Shown piece after piece: positions 27,235-37,289 of a DNA stretch of 64,000 bases. The DNA comes from Promicromonospora sukumoe (lineage in GTDB: Bacteria > Actinomycetota > Actinomycetes > Actinomycetales > Cellulomonadaceae): NCBI RefSeq assembly GCF_014137995.1, contig NZ_JACGWV010000001.1, positions 2,914,001 to 2,978,000 on the forward strand. The letters are read 5' to 3'. The position numbers were made by a program, and so were the translations under genes. Numbering within the stretch: position 1 is the stretch's first letter; each line of letters opens with the position of its first letter. The notes under the pieces were generated by a model. It saw nothing but the letters and a program-made list of their open reading frames with translations. It was not told where the DNA came from and ran no database searches.

Positions 27235-27942
27235 TCAGCGGCCCGTCGGGTCGTCGCCCCGGGACAGCGCGTCCCAGGCGTCGTGGGGGTCGATCTCGTC
27301 GTCGGGGTCGTCGCCGTCGGTCCCGGCGTCGCCGTCGGTCCCGGCGTCGTCGTTCGCCGGACTGCCGGGACCGCCGGCGGTCGCGGCGGCGCCGTCCTCG
27401 GCCGGGACGGCAGCGCCGTCGCCCGGGGTGGCGGCCGCGGCGCCCGGGGCGCCCGCGCCCTGGCCCGCGCGCTCGTGCCGGGCCGACGTCGCCGCCCAGC
27501 CGCGCGCCGCGATGCCCGCCCAGACCGCGACGACGACGGCGAGCACGCCGGTGGCGAGCGCCGCCCAGGGCCACGCGGTCAGGGTGACGGGCGAGGTGAG
27601 CTCGGTGACGCCGCTCGTCGCGGAGGCGGCGTTGGTGGCGGCGGGCACCGGGTCGGCGACGACGACGAGCGTGCTCGCCACCACCAGCACGCCGGCCGCG
27701 GCGGCGACCACGAGCGCCACGTACCGGGCCACGCGGCCGGTGAGCGCGCACGCGATGCCCGCCGCGAGCAGCACGAGGGCGCCGGCGCCGACGCCGGGCG
27801 CGGCCGAGGTGCCCGACGCCGCGACCGCGACCTCGGGCTGCAGCGCCGTGGCGACCGTCGTGGTGATCCACGTGGGCGAGCCGGTGCCGAACGTCAGCGC
27901 GCCCAGCACGAGCAGGGCCAGGACGGTGCGGGTGCGGGTCAC
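27235..27942 (-). CDS. Trp biosynthesis-associated membrane protein
   Basis: This 235-residue protein belongs to the actinobacterial family encoded next to trpE. It has four predicted membrane helices (starting TVLALLVLGALTFGTGSPTW) within the first 150 residues and an acidic, Gly/Ala/Asp-rich cytoplasmic tail with a repeated GTDGDAGTDGDD segment. The GTG start overlaps the trpE stop by 4 bp. Its biochemical role is unknown. Confidence 0.82.
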   Translation of the reverse strand: MTRTRTVLALLVLGALTFGTGSPTWITTTVATALQPEVAVAASGTSAAPGVGAGALVLLAAGIACALTGRVARYVALVVAAAAGVLVVASTLVVVADPVPAATNAASATSGVTELTSPVTLTAWPWAALATGVLAVVVAVWAGIAARGWAATSARHERAGQGAGAPGAAAATPGDGAAVPAEDGAAATAGGPGSPANDDAGTDGDAGTDGDDPDDEIDPHDAWDALSRGDDPTGR

Positions 27943-29558
27943 TGGTCGGCTCCTGTGGTCCGCGGCGCGGTCGCGCGCAGCGGCGTCAGGCGGGACGCGA
28001 GCTGGACGGCCCGCACGGCGGCGGCCGCCTTGTTGCGCGACTCCGCGTACTCCAGCGCGGGCACGGAGTCGGCCACGATGCCGCCGCCCGCCTGCACGCT
28101 GGCGCGGCCGTCCGCGATGTACGCGGTGCGGATGGCGATGGCCATGTCCATGTTGCCGCCGAAGTCGAAGTAGCCGCACACCCCGCCGTAGATGCCGCGG
28201 GACGCGGGCTCTAGCTCGTCGATCAGGGCGATGGCCCGGGGCTTGGGCGCGCCCGAGAGCGTGCCCGCCGGGAAGGTCGCCCTCAGCGCGTCCAGGGCGC
28301 CGAAGCCCTCCCGCAGCCGGCCGACGACGGTGGAGCACATGTGCATGATGTGGCTGAACCGGCGCACCTTCATGAACTCGACCACCTCGACGCTGGTCGG
28401 CTCGCACACCTTGACCATGTCGTTGCGGGACAGGTCGACGAGCATGATGTGCTCGGCCCGCTCCTTGGGGTCGGCCAGCAGCTCCTCGCCGAGCTCGGCG
28501 TCCTCCTCGGGGTGGGCGCCGCGCGGCCGGGAGCCGGCGATCGGGTAGGTGGTGACGTGGCCGTCGTCCACCTTGACCAGGGTCTCCGGGCTGGAGCCCA
28601 CGACGGCGAACTCGCCGCCGTCCGGCTTGGCCAGGTGGAAGTAGTACATGTACGGGCTGGGGTTGATGGTGCGCAGCGCCCGGTAGACGTCCAGCGGGTC
28701 GGCCGCGCAGTCCAGGTCCAGGCGCTGGGACAGCACCACCTGGAACACCTCGCCGTCGCGGATGGCCTCCTTGCCGGCGAGCACGGCGTCCTCGAACTCC
28801 TCGCGCGTGGACCGGAACTCGAGCTGCGGCTCGGGCAGGTCCTGCGCGACGACGGACGTGACGGGCGGCGCCCCCGCCGCGAGCTGCGCCTCCATGGCGT
28901 CGAGCCGGGCGACGGCGTCGGCGTAGGCCTCGTCGACCCGGTCGTCCGTGGCGTCCGCGTTGATCGCGTTCGCCACCAGCCAGACGGTGCCCTCCCGGTG
29001 GTCCACGACCGCGAGGTCGGTGGCCAGGCAGAGGGCGAGCTCGGGCGCGCCCGTCTCGTCCGGGGCCGTGGACGGCAGGGTGGGCTCCCAGTGCCGCACG
29101 ATGTCCCAGCCCAGCACGCCCGCCAGGCCGCCGGTCAGCGGCGGCAGGTTCGCGACGCCGGGGGTGCGCAGCGCGGTCAGGGCCGCCTCGACCACGTCGA
29201 CGACGTCGCCGGTGGTCGGGATGCCGACGGGCACGTCGCCGGTCCACACGGCCCGGCCGCCGTCGCTGGTCAGGGTCGCGCGGGACGCGACGCCGACGAA
29301 CGACCAGCGCGCCCAGACGCCGGACTCGGCCGACTCCAGGATGAACGTGCCGGGGCGGCCCTGGGCCAGGGTCCGGTAGAGGCCCACGGGCGTGGTGTCG
29401 TCGGCCAGCAGCGGGCGGACGACAGGGATCACGCGGCGGTCGGCGGCCATCTCGCGGAACTCCGGCAGGCCCGGCCAGGTGCGGCCCCAGGGCAGGTCGG
29501 CGGGCGCGGTCGCCGCGCGGGCCTCGTGGGTGCCGGGCTGGCTGTCGAGCTGGGTCAC
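27939..29558 (-). CDS. trpE: Anthranilate synthase component I
   Basis: This 539-residue chorismate-utilising enzyme makes anthranilate with a glutamine amidotransferase partner that is not in the window. The catalytic domain contains [58 protein letters not shown] and the LSGAPKPRA motif. The N-terminal domain carries the Leu-Glu-Ser element FILESAESG that forms the feedback tryptophan site in this family. GTG start overlaps hisI by 4 bp. Confidence 0.96.
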   Translation of the reverse strand: MTQLDSQPGTHEARAATAPADLPWGRTWPGLPEFREMAADRRVIPVVRPLLADDTTPVGLYRTLAQGRPGTFILESAESGVWARWSFVGVASRATLTSDGGRAVWTGDVPVGIPTTGDVVDVVEAALTALRTPGVANLPPLTGGLAGVLGWDIVRHWEPTLPSTAPDETGAPELALCLATDLAVVDHREGTVWLVANAINADATDDRVDEAYADAVARLDAMEAQLAAGAPPVTSVVAQDLPEPQLEFRSTREEFEDAVLAGKEAIRDGEVFQVVLSQRLDLDCAADPLDVYRALRTINPSPYMYYFHLAKPDGGEFAVVGSSPETLVKVDDGHVTTYPIAGSRPRGAHPEEDAELGEELLADPKERAEHIMLVDLSRNDMVKVCEPTSVEVVEFMKVRRFSHIMHMCSTVVGRLREGFGALDALRATFPAGTLSGAPKPRAIALIDELEPASRGIYGGVCGYFDFGGNMDMAIAIRTAYIADGRASVQAGGGIVADSVPALEYAESRNKAAAAVRAVQLASRLTPLRATAPRTTGADQ

Positions 29559-29986
29559 CGGTTCTCCTCGTCCTGCTGGTCGCGGTCCTGCGGGGTCGCG
29601 TGCGGGGCGCCGTCGTCCTGGGGGTCGCGCTCGCCGACCACGGCGCCCAGGTCGCCGCCGGCGACGAAGCACGTGCGCGCGCCGGTGTGGCACGCGGCGC
29701 CGACCTGGTCCACCTGGACCAGCAGGGCGTCGCCGTCGCAGTCGATGCTCGCGGCCTTGACGTACTGGGCGTGCCCGGAGGTGTCGCCCTTGCGCCAGTA
29801 CTCCTTGCGGCTGCGCGACCAGAACGTCACGCGTCCCTCGGTCAGCGTGCGGCGCACGGCATCGTCGTCCATCCAGCCGACCATGAGCACCTCGCCCGTG
29901 TCGTGCTGCTGGATGACGGCGGCGACCAGGCCGGCGTCGTCCCGCTTGAGTCGGGCGGAGAGCGTGGGGTCGAGAACGTCGGGCAC
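29555..29986 (-). CDS. hisI: Phosphoribosyl-AMP cyclohydrolase
   Basis: This 143-residue zinc enzyme opens the purine ring of PR-AMP in histidine synthesis. The catalytic core is [31 protein letters not shown], and [11 protein letters not shown] with the metal cysteines in [11 protein letters not shown] polar tail of about 30 residues is extra. The GTG start follows CAGGATTCTCTG. The gene sits upstream of trpE and is translationally coupled to it. Confidence 0.95.
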   Translation of the reverse strand: MPDVLDPTLSARLKRDDAGLVAAVIQQHDTGEVLMVGWMDDDAVRRTLTEGRVTFWSRSRKEYWRKGDTSGHAQYVKAASIDCDGDALLVQVDQVGAACHTGARTCFVAGGDLGAVVGERDPQDDGAPHATPQDRDQQDEENR

Positions 29987-30007
29987 CAGAGAATCCTGCC
30001 ACGTCGC

Positions 30008-30041
30008 GGGCCGACGGCGGTGTGATGTCCGCCGTCGGCCC
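30008..30041 (-). terminator. Strong hairpin downstream of the ABC exporter pair
   Basis: GGGCCGACGGCGG and CCGCCGTCGGCCC form a perfect 13-bp stem with an 8-nt loop, 27 bp past the stop of the second ABC gene and 21 bp before hisI. It separates the exporter transcript from the hisI-trpE operon. Confidence 0.7.
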
Positions 30042-30068
30042 CGATCCGGTACCGGAACGTGAGCAGGG

Positions 30069-31952
30069 CTAGCGGGTCTGGGCGACCCAGCTCGCGTGCA
30101 TCTGCGCGTAGATGCCGTCCGCCGCGACCAGCTCGGCGTGCGGGCCCACCTCGGCGACGTGCCCCTGGTCCACCACGACCACCAGGTCGGACGCCTCGGC
30201 CGTGGAGAGCCGGTGCGCGATGGTGATCGTGGACCGGCCGGCCGTCAGGGAGTCCAGGGCGCGCGCGATGCGGACCTCGGTCGCGGGGTCGACGGCGGAC
30301 GTCGCCTCGTCGAGCACCAGCAGGTCCGGCTGCGCGAGGTAGGCGCGCGCGATCGCGACGAGCTGCCGCTCCCCCGCCGACAGCGCCTCGCCGCGCTGGC
30401 CGACCGCCGTCTCCAGCCCGTCGGGCAGGTCGGCCACCCAGTCGGCCAGCCCGAGCTCGGCGAAGGCCCCCTCGACGGCGGCGCGCTGGGCGGCCTGCTC
30501 CGACGCGGACACGGAGTCCTGGGCGCCCGGCGCGTCCGCACCGCGCAGCCCGTAGGCCGCGTTGTCCAGCACCGTGCCGTCGAAGAGGAAGCCCTCCTGC
30601 GGCACCAGCACCACGCGCTCGCGCAACGAGGCGAAGCTCAGGTCGCGCAGGTCGACGCCGTCCAGCTCGACGGCGCCCGCCGTCGGGTCCATGAGCCGGG
30701 TGACGAGCTTGGCGATGGTCGTCTTGCCGGAGCCGGTCTGCCCGACGACGGCCACCTTGGTGCGCGGCGGCAGGTCGAGGGTCACCCCGTGCAGCACCTC
30801 GGGGCCGCTCGGGTAGGCGAACCGGACGTCGCGCAGGGTCACGTGCGCCGGGCCACGCTCCTGGGTCGTCGCGCCCGGCTTCTCGGCCACCTGGATCGGC
30901 GTCTCGATGACGGCGATGACGCGCCGCCAGCCGGCCACGGCGTTCTGCAGCTCGTTGAGGATCTCGGTGGCCATCTGCACCGGGCCCGTGAAGAGCTGCA
31001 CCAGGAACAGGAAGGCCACGAGCTCGCCCGCGCTCAGCCCGCCGCCCACGCCGAGGAACGTGCCCACGACCACGACGATCGCCAGGACGAGGTTGGAGAT
31101 CAGCACGCCCGACGAGAACGTCGCCGCGACCAGGATCTGGGACCGGGCCTGCGCGCTGCGGGTCGCCTCGACGGAGGCGCCGATGCGCCGCCCCGTGCGG
31201 TCGGCCACGCCGTAGGCGCGCACCGTCTCGGCGCCCACGACGGACTCGGAGATCGCGCCGAGCATCGCCCCGACGCGCTCGCGCACCAGCGTGTACGCGC
31301 GGTTGACGTACTTCTGGCCGAACCGGATCACCAGGAACATCGGGATGAACGCGATCCAGACCACGGCCGTCAGGATCGGCGAGTAGACGAGCATGAGGCC
31401 CGTCGCCACGAGCACCTGCAGCACGCTGACCAGCAGCATGATGCCGCCCCACTGCACGAACAGGGAGACCGTGTCGACGTCGTTGGTCACGCGCGAGACC
31501 AGGGCGCCGCGGCGCTCGGTGTTCTGCGTGAGCGTCGAGAGGTCGTGCACGTGCCGGAACGCCTTGACGCGCAGCGTCGCCAGGCCCGCCTCGGCCGAGC
31601 GGAACAGGCGCACGTTGACGAGCGCGGCGCACAGCGCGGCGAGCACCAGCGCCCCCGCCGCGAGCGAGGCGAGCAGCGCCACCTGGCCGACGTCGGGGCC
31701 GCCGTCGGCCAGCACGCCCACGTCGATCGTCTGCTGCACCGCGAGCGGCACGACGACGCGCCCGGCGGCCGCCAGCGACGCGAGCAGGAGCGTGACCCAG
31801 AGGCCCCGGGTGATCTCCGGGCTGATCTCGATGCCGCGGCGCAGGGTCGCGAAGACGCCCAGGCCGCTGGCCGACTCGATGCGCGCGCCGTCGGCGTCGA
31901 GCAGGTCCTCGGGCACGTCGGCCACGTCGGGCTCGTCCGTCACCGCGGTCAT
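30069..31952 (-). CDS. ABC exporter half-transporter 2 (heterodimer partner)
   Basis: This 627-residue protein has an N-terminal six-helix membrane domain (about 50-345) and a C-terminal ATPase. The ATPase has Walker [11 protein letters not shown], a changed signature LSAGERQ instead of LSGGQ, Walker [13 protein letters not shown] with the catalytic Glu, and a normal switch histidine in TIAHRLST. These are the features expected of the subunit that supplies the intact Walker B of the consensus site. Its ATG overlaps the stop of the partner gene (ATGA). Substrate is unknown; multidrug or lipid export is typical. Confidence 0.9.
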   Translation of the reverse strand: MTAVTDEPDVADVPEDLLDADGARIESASGLGVFATLRRGIEISPEITRGLWVTLLLASLAAAGRVVVPLAVQQTIDVGVLADGGPDVGQVALLASLAAGALVLAALCAALVNVRLFRSAEAGLATLRVKAFRHVHDLSTLTQNTERRGALVSRVTNDVDTVSLFVQWGGIMLLVSVLQVLVATGLMLVYSPILTAVVWIAFIPMFLVIRFGQKYVNRAYTLVRERVGAMLGAISESVVGAETVRAYGVADRTGRRIGASVEATRSAQARSQILVAATFSSGVLISNLVLAIVVVVGTFLGVGGGLSAGELVAFLFLVQLFTGPVQMATEILNELQNAVAGWRRVIAVIETPIQVAEKPGATTQERGPAHVTLRDVRFAYPSGPEVLHGVTLDLPPRTKVAVVGQTGSGKTTIAKLVTRLMDPTAGAVELDGVDLRDLSFASLRERVVLVPQEGFLFDGTVLDNAAYGLRGADAPGAQDSVSASEQAAQRAAVEGAFAELGLADWVADLPDGLETAVGQRGEALSAGERQLVAIARAYLAQPDLLVLDEATSAVDPATEVRIARALDSLTAGRSTITIAHRLSTAEASDLVVVVDQGHVAEVGPHAELVAADGIYAQMHASWVAQTR

Positions 31953-33883
31953 CGGGACACCTCTTCCAGCTCGTCGTCCAGCGCTCCGGCGGCGGCCTCG
32001 TCGGCCCGTTCCTGCTCGCGGCGCTCGGTCTCGGCCTCGTACGCCGTGGCGAGCGCGCGGTAGCCGGGGTCGCGCGCCATCAGCTCGTCGTGCGTGCCGA
32101 CGTCGACCACGCGGCCGCCGTCGACGTGGACCACGTGGTCCGCGAGCGCCACCGAGGACATGCGGTAGGCGACCATGATCACGGTGGTGCCGGGGGCGGG
32201 CTCGCCGTCGGCCTCGCCGCCGGTCCCGGCCGCGAGGCCGCGCAGGATCTCCTGCTCCACGCGGGGGTCGACGGCGCTGGTCGCGTCGTCGAGCACGAGC
32301 AGGCGCGGGGCGCGGACCAGGGCGCGGGCGATGGCGAGGCGCTGGCGCTGGCCGCCGGAGAGGTTGGCGCCGCGTTCGCCGAGGGGCGCGTCGAGGCCGC
32401 CGGCCATCTCGCGCACGGTGTCCTCCAGGCGGGCGAGGCGGAGGGCGTCCCACACCTCGTCGTCGGACGGCGTGCCGGGCGTGCCCGGGTCGGCGAGCGT
32501 CACGTTGCCGCGCACGGTGTCCTCGAAGATGAACGTGGTCTGCGTGACGAGCGCGACCTGGTCCGGGATCTCGCCGTCGGCCAGGGTGCGGGCGTCGACG
32601 CCGTCGAGCAGCACCTGGCCGCGCGTGGGGTCGGAGAGCCGGGCCAGGAGGCTGACGAGGGTGGTCTTGCCGGCCCCGGTGGTGCCGACGACGGCGACCG
32701 TGGCGCCCGGCTCGACCGCGACCTCGACGCCGTCGAGCAGCGTGATCGAGCGGCCCCGGGCCCCGCTGATCGCGGGGACGTCGACGCCGACGCCGGCCAG
32801 GCGCACGGACATGCCGGCACGGCCGGCGTCGCGCGGGAGGCGGGCGTCGCCGTGCTCCAGGGCGCCGGTCGCGTCGGCGACCTGCGCGATGCGCTCGTAG
32901 CCGACCAGGGCGCGGGGAAGCTCGCCGAGCACCCAGCCGAACGCCTGCACGGGCACGGTCATCATCGTGAGCAGGTAGGCGGCGGTGACGAGGTCGCCCG
33001 GGTCGACGGCGCCCGCGGCGATGCGCCAGGTGCCGACGGCGAGCACCAGGAGGGTGCCGATCGAGGGCAGGGTCTGGATCACGGGGTCGAACAGCGAGCG
33101 GACGATGCCGACGCGCACGTTCGCGGCGCGCAGCTCCTGCGTGCGGGTGTTGAACCGGCTCTCCTCGCGGTCCTCGGTGCCGAGTGCCTTGACGAGCAGG
33201 GCGGCCTCGAAGCTCTCGTGCGCGACGTCGGCCACGTCGCCCCGCAGGCGCTGCGCCCGGGTCACGGCCGGGGACATGTGCCGCTGGTAGACGGCGTTCA
33301 CGGCGATCGTGACGGGGATGATCGCGAGGGCCGCGAGCGCCAGCCAGGGGTCGATCGCGACGAGCAGCCCCACGGAGACGCCGATCATGACGACGACGCC
33401 GAGCGCGAACGGCAGCGGGTTGAAGACGCCGGTGGCGGCCTCGGTGTCGGACGTTGTGTGGTTCAGGAGCTGGCCGGCGGGGTGCGAGCGGTGCCAGGAG
33501 ACGGGCAGGCGCAGGTACTGCTTCGTCAGGGTGGTGCGGTGGTCGGCCTGGATGCCCACGAAGCCGTACCCGGCCCAGATGCGGCGCCCGGCGACGGACA
33601 GGGCGAGCGAGAGGGCGACGGCGCCGAGCACGAGGCCGGCGAGCCAGACCCGGTCGCGGGCGGCGTCGTCGCCGCCGATGGCCGGGACGACCACGGAGTC
33701 GGTGGCCCAGCCGACCGCGCGGCTGACCGCGACGGTGAGGGCGCCGAAGAGGCCGGAGGCGCCCACGGCCAGCGCGTAGATGCCGGGGTGGGCGCGCATG
33801 CCGCGCCACATGACCGAGATCGAGCGGCGCACACGCGAGCCCTGGAGGGCCATCGGGGTGGGTCGCGGGGCTTCTGGGGGCAC
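31949..33883 (-). CDS. ABC exporter half-transporter 1 (degenerate-site partner)
   Basis: This 644-residue half-transporter has six membrane helices (about 30-330) and an ATPase with Walker A GTTGAGKTTL and an intact signature LSGGQRQR. Its Walker B ends LLVLDDATS (Asp in place of the catalytic Glu) and the switch histidine is Tyr in MVAYRMSSV. An acidic tail ends the protein. GTG at 33883 has GGAAGCGAGG upstream; ATG at 33853 is a weaker alternative. It is the first gene of a two-gene operon behind a MerR-type promoter. Confidence 0.9.
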   Translation of the reverse strand: MPPEAPRPTPMALQGSRVRRSISVMWRGMRAHPGIYALAVGASGLFGALTVAVSRAVGWATDSVVVPAIGGDDAARDRVWLAGLVLGAVALSLALSVAGRRIWAGYGFVGIQADHRTTLTKQYLRLPVSWHRSHPAGQLLNHTTSDTEAATGVFNPLPFALGVVVMIGVSVGLLVAIDPWLALAALAIIPVTIAVNAVYQRHMSPAVTRAQRLRGDVADVAHESFEAALLVKALGTEDREESRFNTRTQELRAANVRVGIVRSLFDPVIQTLPSIGTLLVLAVGTWRIAAGAVDPGDLVTAAYLLTMMTVPVQAFGWVLGELPRALVGYERIAQVADATGALEHGDARLPRDAGRAGMSVRLAGVGVDVPAISGARGRSITLLDGVEVAVEPGATVAVVGTTGAGKTTLVSLLARLSDPTRGQVLLDGVDARTLADGEIPDQVALVTQTTFIFEDTVRGNVTLADPGTPGTPSDDEVWDALRLARLEDTVREMAGGLDAPLGERGANLSGGQRQRLAIARALVRAPRLLVLDDATSAVDPRVEQEILRGLAAGTGGEADGEPAPGTTVIMVAYRMSSVALADHVVHVDGGRVVDVGTHDELMARDPGYRALATAYEAETERREQERADEAAAGALDDELEEVSR

Positions 33884-33970
33884 GGCAAGACCTCGCTTCC
33901 TTGGGGGGACCCCACGATTTTCTCATGGCGCGGGAATCGATTCGACGGATTTACGCCGAGGGCGACACCG

Positions 33971-34001
33971 ACGCTAAGACCTCAACTTCGGTCGAGGTCA
34001 A
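33971..34001 (-). promoter_or_regulatory. MerR-type promoter/operator (19-bp spacer) for the ABC exporter operon
   Basis: On the minus strand TTGACC (34001-33996) and TAGCGT (33976-33971) are separated by 19 bp, longer than the usual 17 bp. The spacer is filled by a dyad GACCTCGAC-CGAA-GTTGAGGTC with one mismatch. This combination is the hallmark of promoters activated by MerR-family regulators (SoxR, TipA, BmrR and relatives), which twist an over-long spacer. An outer repeat GCGACACC/GGTGTCGC (33962 and 34012) flanks it. The regulator gene is not in the window. Confidence 0.6.
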
Positions 34002-34028
34002 GTGATTCCGGGGTGTCGCGGTGACGGC

Positions 34029-34799
34029 TCAGCGGACGTCGAGGCCCGCGGCGCGCATCGCGTCCTTGACCTGGCCCACCGTGAGCGCGCCGAAGTGGAA
34101 CACCGACGCCGCGAGGACGGCGTCCGCCCCCGCCCGGGCCGCCTCGACGAAGTGCTCGGGCGTGCCGGCGCCGCCGGACGCGACGAGCGGCACGTGCACG
34201 CGCTCGCGCACGGCGTGCAGCATCTCCAGGTCGAAACCGGCGGTGGTGCCGTCGGCGTCCATCGAGTTGAGCAGGATCTCGCCGGCGCCCAGCTTCGCGG
34301 CGCGCTCGGCCCACTCGACGGCGTCGATGCCGGTGCCGCGCCGTCCGCCGTGCGTGGTGACCTCGTACCCCGACGGCGTGCTGACGTCGCCGGTGACACG
34401 GCGCGCGTCGACGCTGAGGGTGAGCACCTGCGAGCCGAACCGCTGCGCGATCTCGGCGATCAGCTCCGGGCGCGCGATGGCCGCGGTGTTCACACCCACC
34501 TTGTCGGCGCCCGCGCGCAGCAGGCGGTCGACGTCGTCGGTGGAGCGCACGCCGCCGCCCACCGTCAGCGGCACGAACACCTGCTCGGCGGTGCGCCGCA
34601 CCACGTCGACCATGGTCTCGCGGTCGCCGGAGGAGGCGGAGACGTCCAGGAACGTCAGCTCGTCGGCGCCCTCGGCGTCGTACCGGTCGGCGAGCTCGAC
34701 CGGGTCCCCGGCGTCGCGCAGGTCGGCGAAGTTGACGCCCTTGACCACTCGGCCCGCGTCGACGTCCAGGCACGGGATCACGCGGATCGCGACGGACAT
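34029..34799 (-). CDS. hisF: Imidazole glycerol phosphate synthase, cyclase subunit
   Basis: This 256-residue TIM barrel joins ammonia from HisH to PRFAR, giving imidazole glycerol phosphate and AICAR. It begins [22 protein letters not shown] with the catalytic Asp11 equivalent, and has [17 protein letters not shown] and [12 protein letters not shown] motifs. The start codon overlaps the stop of the FKBP gene by one base (TGATG). Confidence 0.97.
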   Translation of the reverse strand: MSVAIRVIPCLDVDAGRVVKGVNFADLRDAGDPVELADRYDAEGADELTFLDVSASSGDRETMVDVVRRTAEQVFVPLTVGGGVRSTDDVDRLLRAGADKVGVNTAAIARPELIAEIAQRFGSQVLTLSVDARRVTGDVSTPSGYEVTTHGGRRGTGIDAVEWAERAAKLGAGEILLNSMDADGTTAGFDLEMLHAVRERVHVPLVASGGAGTPEHFVEAARAGADAVLAASVFHFGALTVGQVKDAMRAAGLDVR

Positions 34800-35755
34800 C
34801 AGCCCTCCTTCTTCTTCGTGTCCTGCTTCGTTGCTTCGTCGTCCTCGGCGATCGCCTGGTGCGCGTCGAGGATGTCGACGACGTACACCACGGTCTCGCC
34901 GGCCAGCTCGCTGGCGGTGTTCGCGTAGCCGCTGCCGGGCGGCACCACCAGCATCACCTGGGAGCCGACGGTCTGCTCCAGGAGGCCCTGGTCCCAGCCT
35001 TCGACGAGGCGGCCGATGCCGATCTCCGCCGACTGCGGCGGCGTGTCCTCGGTCCAGGTCGTGTCGACCACCTCGCCGTCGCTCCAGCGCACGGCGGTGA
35101 ACTCCACGGTCAGGATCTGGCCGGCCCGCACCTGCGGGCCCGTGCCGCGCAGCAGCGGGTGCACCACCAGGTCGGTCGGCGGGTCCACGCCGCGCGGGAT
35201 GCGCACGGTCGGGGCGCCGAGGTCGTCGAGCCGCACCTGCGGCAGGTCCTTGCCCGGCGGCACGCCCTCGGCGCCCGCGGCGCGCGCCGGCAGCACGTCC
35301 ACGACCAGCAGCACGGGGACGCCGTCCTGCTCCTCCATGAGCGTCGCGCGGGTACCGACCCGGCGGCCCTCCAGCGCCTCGAACAGCTGGTTGCCGAGCG
35401 ACTGCTCGGTCATCGTGTACGCGGCCGGGGCGGTGCGGAACGTGTTCTGCAGCTCGGTGCCGTCGCGGCCGTCCTGGGCGTACAAGTTCAGCAGCACCGG
35501 GTCATCCCGTTCCAGCACGTCGCCCGTACCGGGCCAGACCATCCGCGAGGAAGGCCGGACCACCTCGAACGGCTTCTCGTACTCGAGCGTCGGCGGGGCG
35601 TCGCTCCCGCCCGTGACCTGCAGCGGGGCCTGCGAGGCCGACGACGTCGGCGACGGGCCCACCTCGACCGGCAGCGAGGCCGGCGCGCACGCCGTGGTCA
35701 CGGCCACCGCGCCTGCCGCCAGACCGCCGACGAGGACGCGTACCCAGGAACTCAC
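34799..35755 (-). CDS. FKBP-type peptidyl-prolyl isomerase lipoprotein (two FKBP-like domains)
   Basis: This 318-residue lipoprotein has a signal peptide with lipobox TTAC (Cys near 23), a serine/proline-rich linker, and two FKBP-like domains (about 70-165 and 190-300). The second has the family pattern [38 protein letters not shown] and a final VVYVVDIL strand. It would speed prolyl isomerisation of exported proteins. The first domain is divergent and may lack activity. GTG start has GAGACT 6 nt upstream, a possible leaderless -10. It is coupled to hisF. Confidence 0.88.
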   Translation of the reverse strand: MSSWVRVLVGGLAAGAVAVTTACAPASLPVEVGPSPTSSASQAPLQVTGGSDAPPTLEYEKPFEVVRPSSRMVWPGTGDVLERDDPVLLNLYAQDGRDGTELQNTFRTAPAAYTMTEQSLGNQLFEALEGRRVGTRATLMEEQDGVPVLLVVDVLPARAAGAEGVPPGKDLPQVRLDDLGAPTVRIPRGVDPPTDLVVHPLLRGTGPQVRAGQILTVEFTAVRWSDGEVVDTTWTEDTPPQSAEIGIGRLVEGWDQGLLEQTVGSQVMLVVPPGSGYANTASELAGETVVYVVDILDAHQAIAEDDEATKQDTKKKEG

Positions 35756-35841
35756 CCGCAGAGTCTCCCATGCCGCAGTGACGGTCCTGGAACGACGGTC
35801 GTGGACTGATCACCCTGGGACGACGGCCCCGGAGACGACGG

Positions 35842-35878
35842 TGCCCCGGGAACCGGCGGGCGGCCGGGTCCCGGGGCA
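35842..35878 (-). terminator. Hairpin ending the Pup-proteasome operon
   Basis: TGCCCCGGGAACC and GGGTCCCGGGGCA pair (one mismatch) around an 11-nt loop, 19 bp past the pafA stop and before the FKBP gene. It is well placed to end the dop-pup-prcBA-pafA transcript. Confidence 0.6.
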
Positions 35879-35896
35879 GCGTCGCGTGCGCTCGGG

Positions 35897-37258
35897 TCAC
35901 ATGCTCTCGATGAGGCGCTCCACGCGGTCGTCCACGCTCTTGAACGGGTCCTTGCACAGCACGGTGCGCTGCGCCTGGTCGTTCAGCTTGAGGTGCACCC
36001 AGTCCACCGTGTAGTCGCGCCGTGCCTCCTGCGCCGCCCGGACGAAGTCGCCGCGCAGCTTGGCCCGGGTGGTCTGCGGCGGCAGGGCCGTCGACTCGAA
36101 GACCTCCAGGTCGGTGGTGACCCGCTCGACCATGCCGCGCGCCGCGAGCAGGTTGTAGAGCCCCTCGGTGCGCGAGATGTCGTGGTACGCGAGGTCGAGC
36201 CGGGCGATGCGCGGGTCGTCGAGCCCCAGGTCGTGCTTCTCCTGGTAGCGCCGGATCAGCTTGAGTTTGATGACCCAGTCCAGCTCCCGGTCCACGAGCG
36301 ACAGGTTCTCCGCCTGCAGGGCACGCAGCCCGCGCTCCCACAGGTCGAGCACCTGCTTGACCACGGGGGTGACCTCGAGGTTGGCCTCCACGAGCTCACG
36401 GGCGCGCTCGTAGTACTCCGACTGGATCTCGATCGCCGTCATGGTCCGGCCGTTGGCCAGCGTCACGGCGTGCTTGCCCGTGCGGTCGTGGCTGATCTCC
36501 CGGATGGCCCGGATCGGGTTCTCCAGGGTGAGGTCCCGCATGGGGACCCCAGCCTCGACCAGGCGGAGCACCAGGTCGGTGCTGCCCACCTTGAGCATCG
36601 TGGTGGGCTCCGCCATGGACGAGTCGCCCACGATGACGTGCAGCCTGCGGTACAGCTCCGCGTCCGCGTGTGGCTCGTCGCGCGTGTTGATGATCGGCCG
36701 GGACCGGGTGGTCGCGCTGGAGACGGCCTCCCAGATGTGGTCGGCGCGCTGCGAGAGGCAGAACACGGCGCCGCGCGGCGTCGAGAGCACCTTGCCCGCC
36801 CCGACCAGGATCTGCCGGGTGATGAGGAACGGCACGAGCACGTCGGACAGGCGAGAGAAGTCGCCCGACCGCCGCACCAGGTAGTTCTCGTGGCACCCGT
36901 AGGAGTTGCCCGCCGAGTCGGTGTTGTTCTTGAACAGGTGGATGCGTCCGGGCAGGTCCTCGTGCTCAAGACGCTGCTGCGCGTCGGCCACGAGGCCCTC
37001 CAGGATGCGTTCCCCGCCCCGGTCGTACGAGACGAGCTGCCGCACGTCGTCGCACTCCGCCGTCGCGTACTCGGGGTGCGAGCCGACGTCGAGGTAGAGG
37101 CGGGAGCCGTTCCTCAGGAACACGTTCGAGGAACGGCCCCACGCCACCACCTTCCGGAACAGGTAGCGGGCGACCTCGTCTGCCGACAGGCCACGCCCGT
37201 CGTCGGCCGCGCACGTGACCCCGTACTCGGTCTCGAGACCGAAGATCCTGCGGTCCAT
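35897..37258 (-). CDS. pafA: Pup--protein ligase
   Basis: This 453-residue ligase, a relative of glutamine synthetase, phosphorylates the C-terminal Glu of Pup and couples it to substrate lysines. It starts [16 protein letters not shown] with the catalytic Glu motif, followed by [36 protein letters not shown] and the arginine-rich [13 protein letters not shown] nucleotide region. ATG at 37258 is preceded by GGGAGGGG. It lies 31 bp after prcA. Length matches the family (about 450). Confidence 0.97.
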   Translation of the reverse strand: MDRRIFGLETEYGVTCAADDGRGLSADEVARYLFRKVVAWGRSSNVFLRNGSRLYLDVGSHPEYATAECDDVRQLVSYDRGGERILEGLVADAQQRLEHEDLPGRIHLFKNNTDSAGNSYGCHENYLVRRSGDFSRLSDVLVPFLITRQILVGAGKVLSTPRGAVFCLSQRADHIWEAVSSATTRSRPIINTRDEPHADAELYRRLHVIVGDSSMAEPTTMLKVGSTDLVLRLVEAGVPMRDLTLENPIRAIREISHDRTGKHAVTLANGRTMTAIEIQSEYYERARELVEANLEVTPVVKQVLDLWERGLRALQAENLSLVDRELDWVIKLKLIRRYQEKHDLGLDDPRIARLDLAYHDISRTEGLYNLLAARGMVERVTTDLEVFESTALPPQTTRAKLRGDFVRAAQEARRDYTVDWVHLKLNDQAQRTVLCKDPFKSVDDRVERLIESM

Positions 37259-37289
37259 GGATTCCCCTCCCTGTTCGCGGAACCTGGTG

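Noticed and set aside
33962..34019. Specific SoxR box
   Set aside because: The dyad matches only part of the SoxR consensus CCTCAAGTTAACTTGAGG (inner bases differ), so I keep only the MerR-family level.
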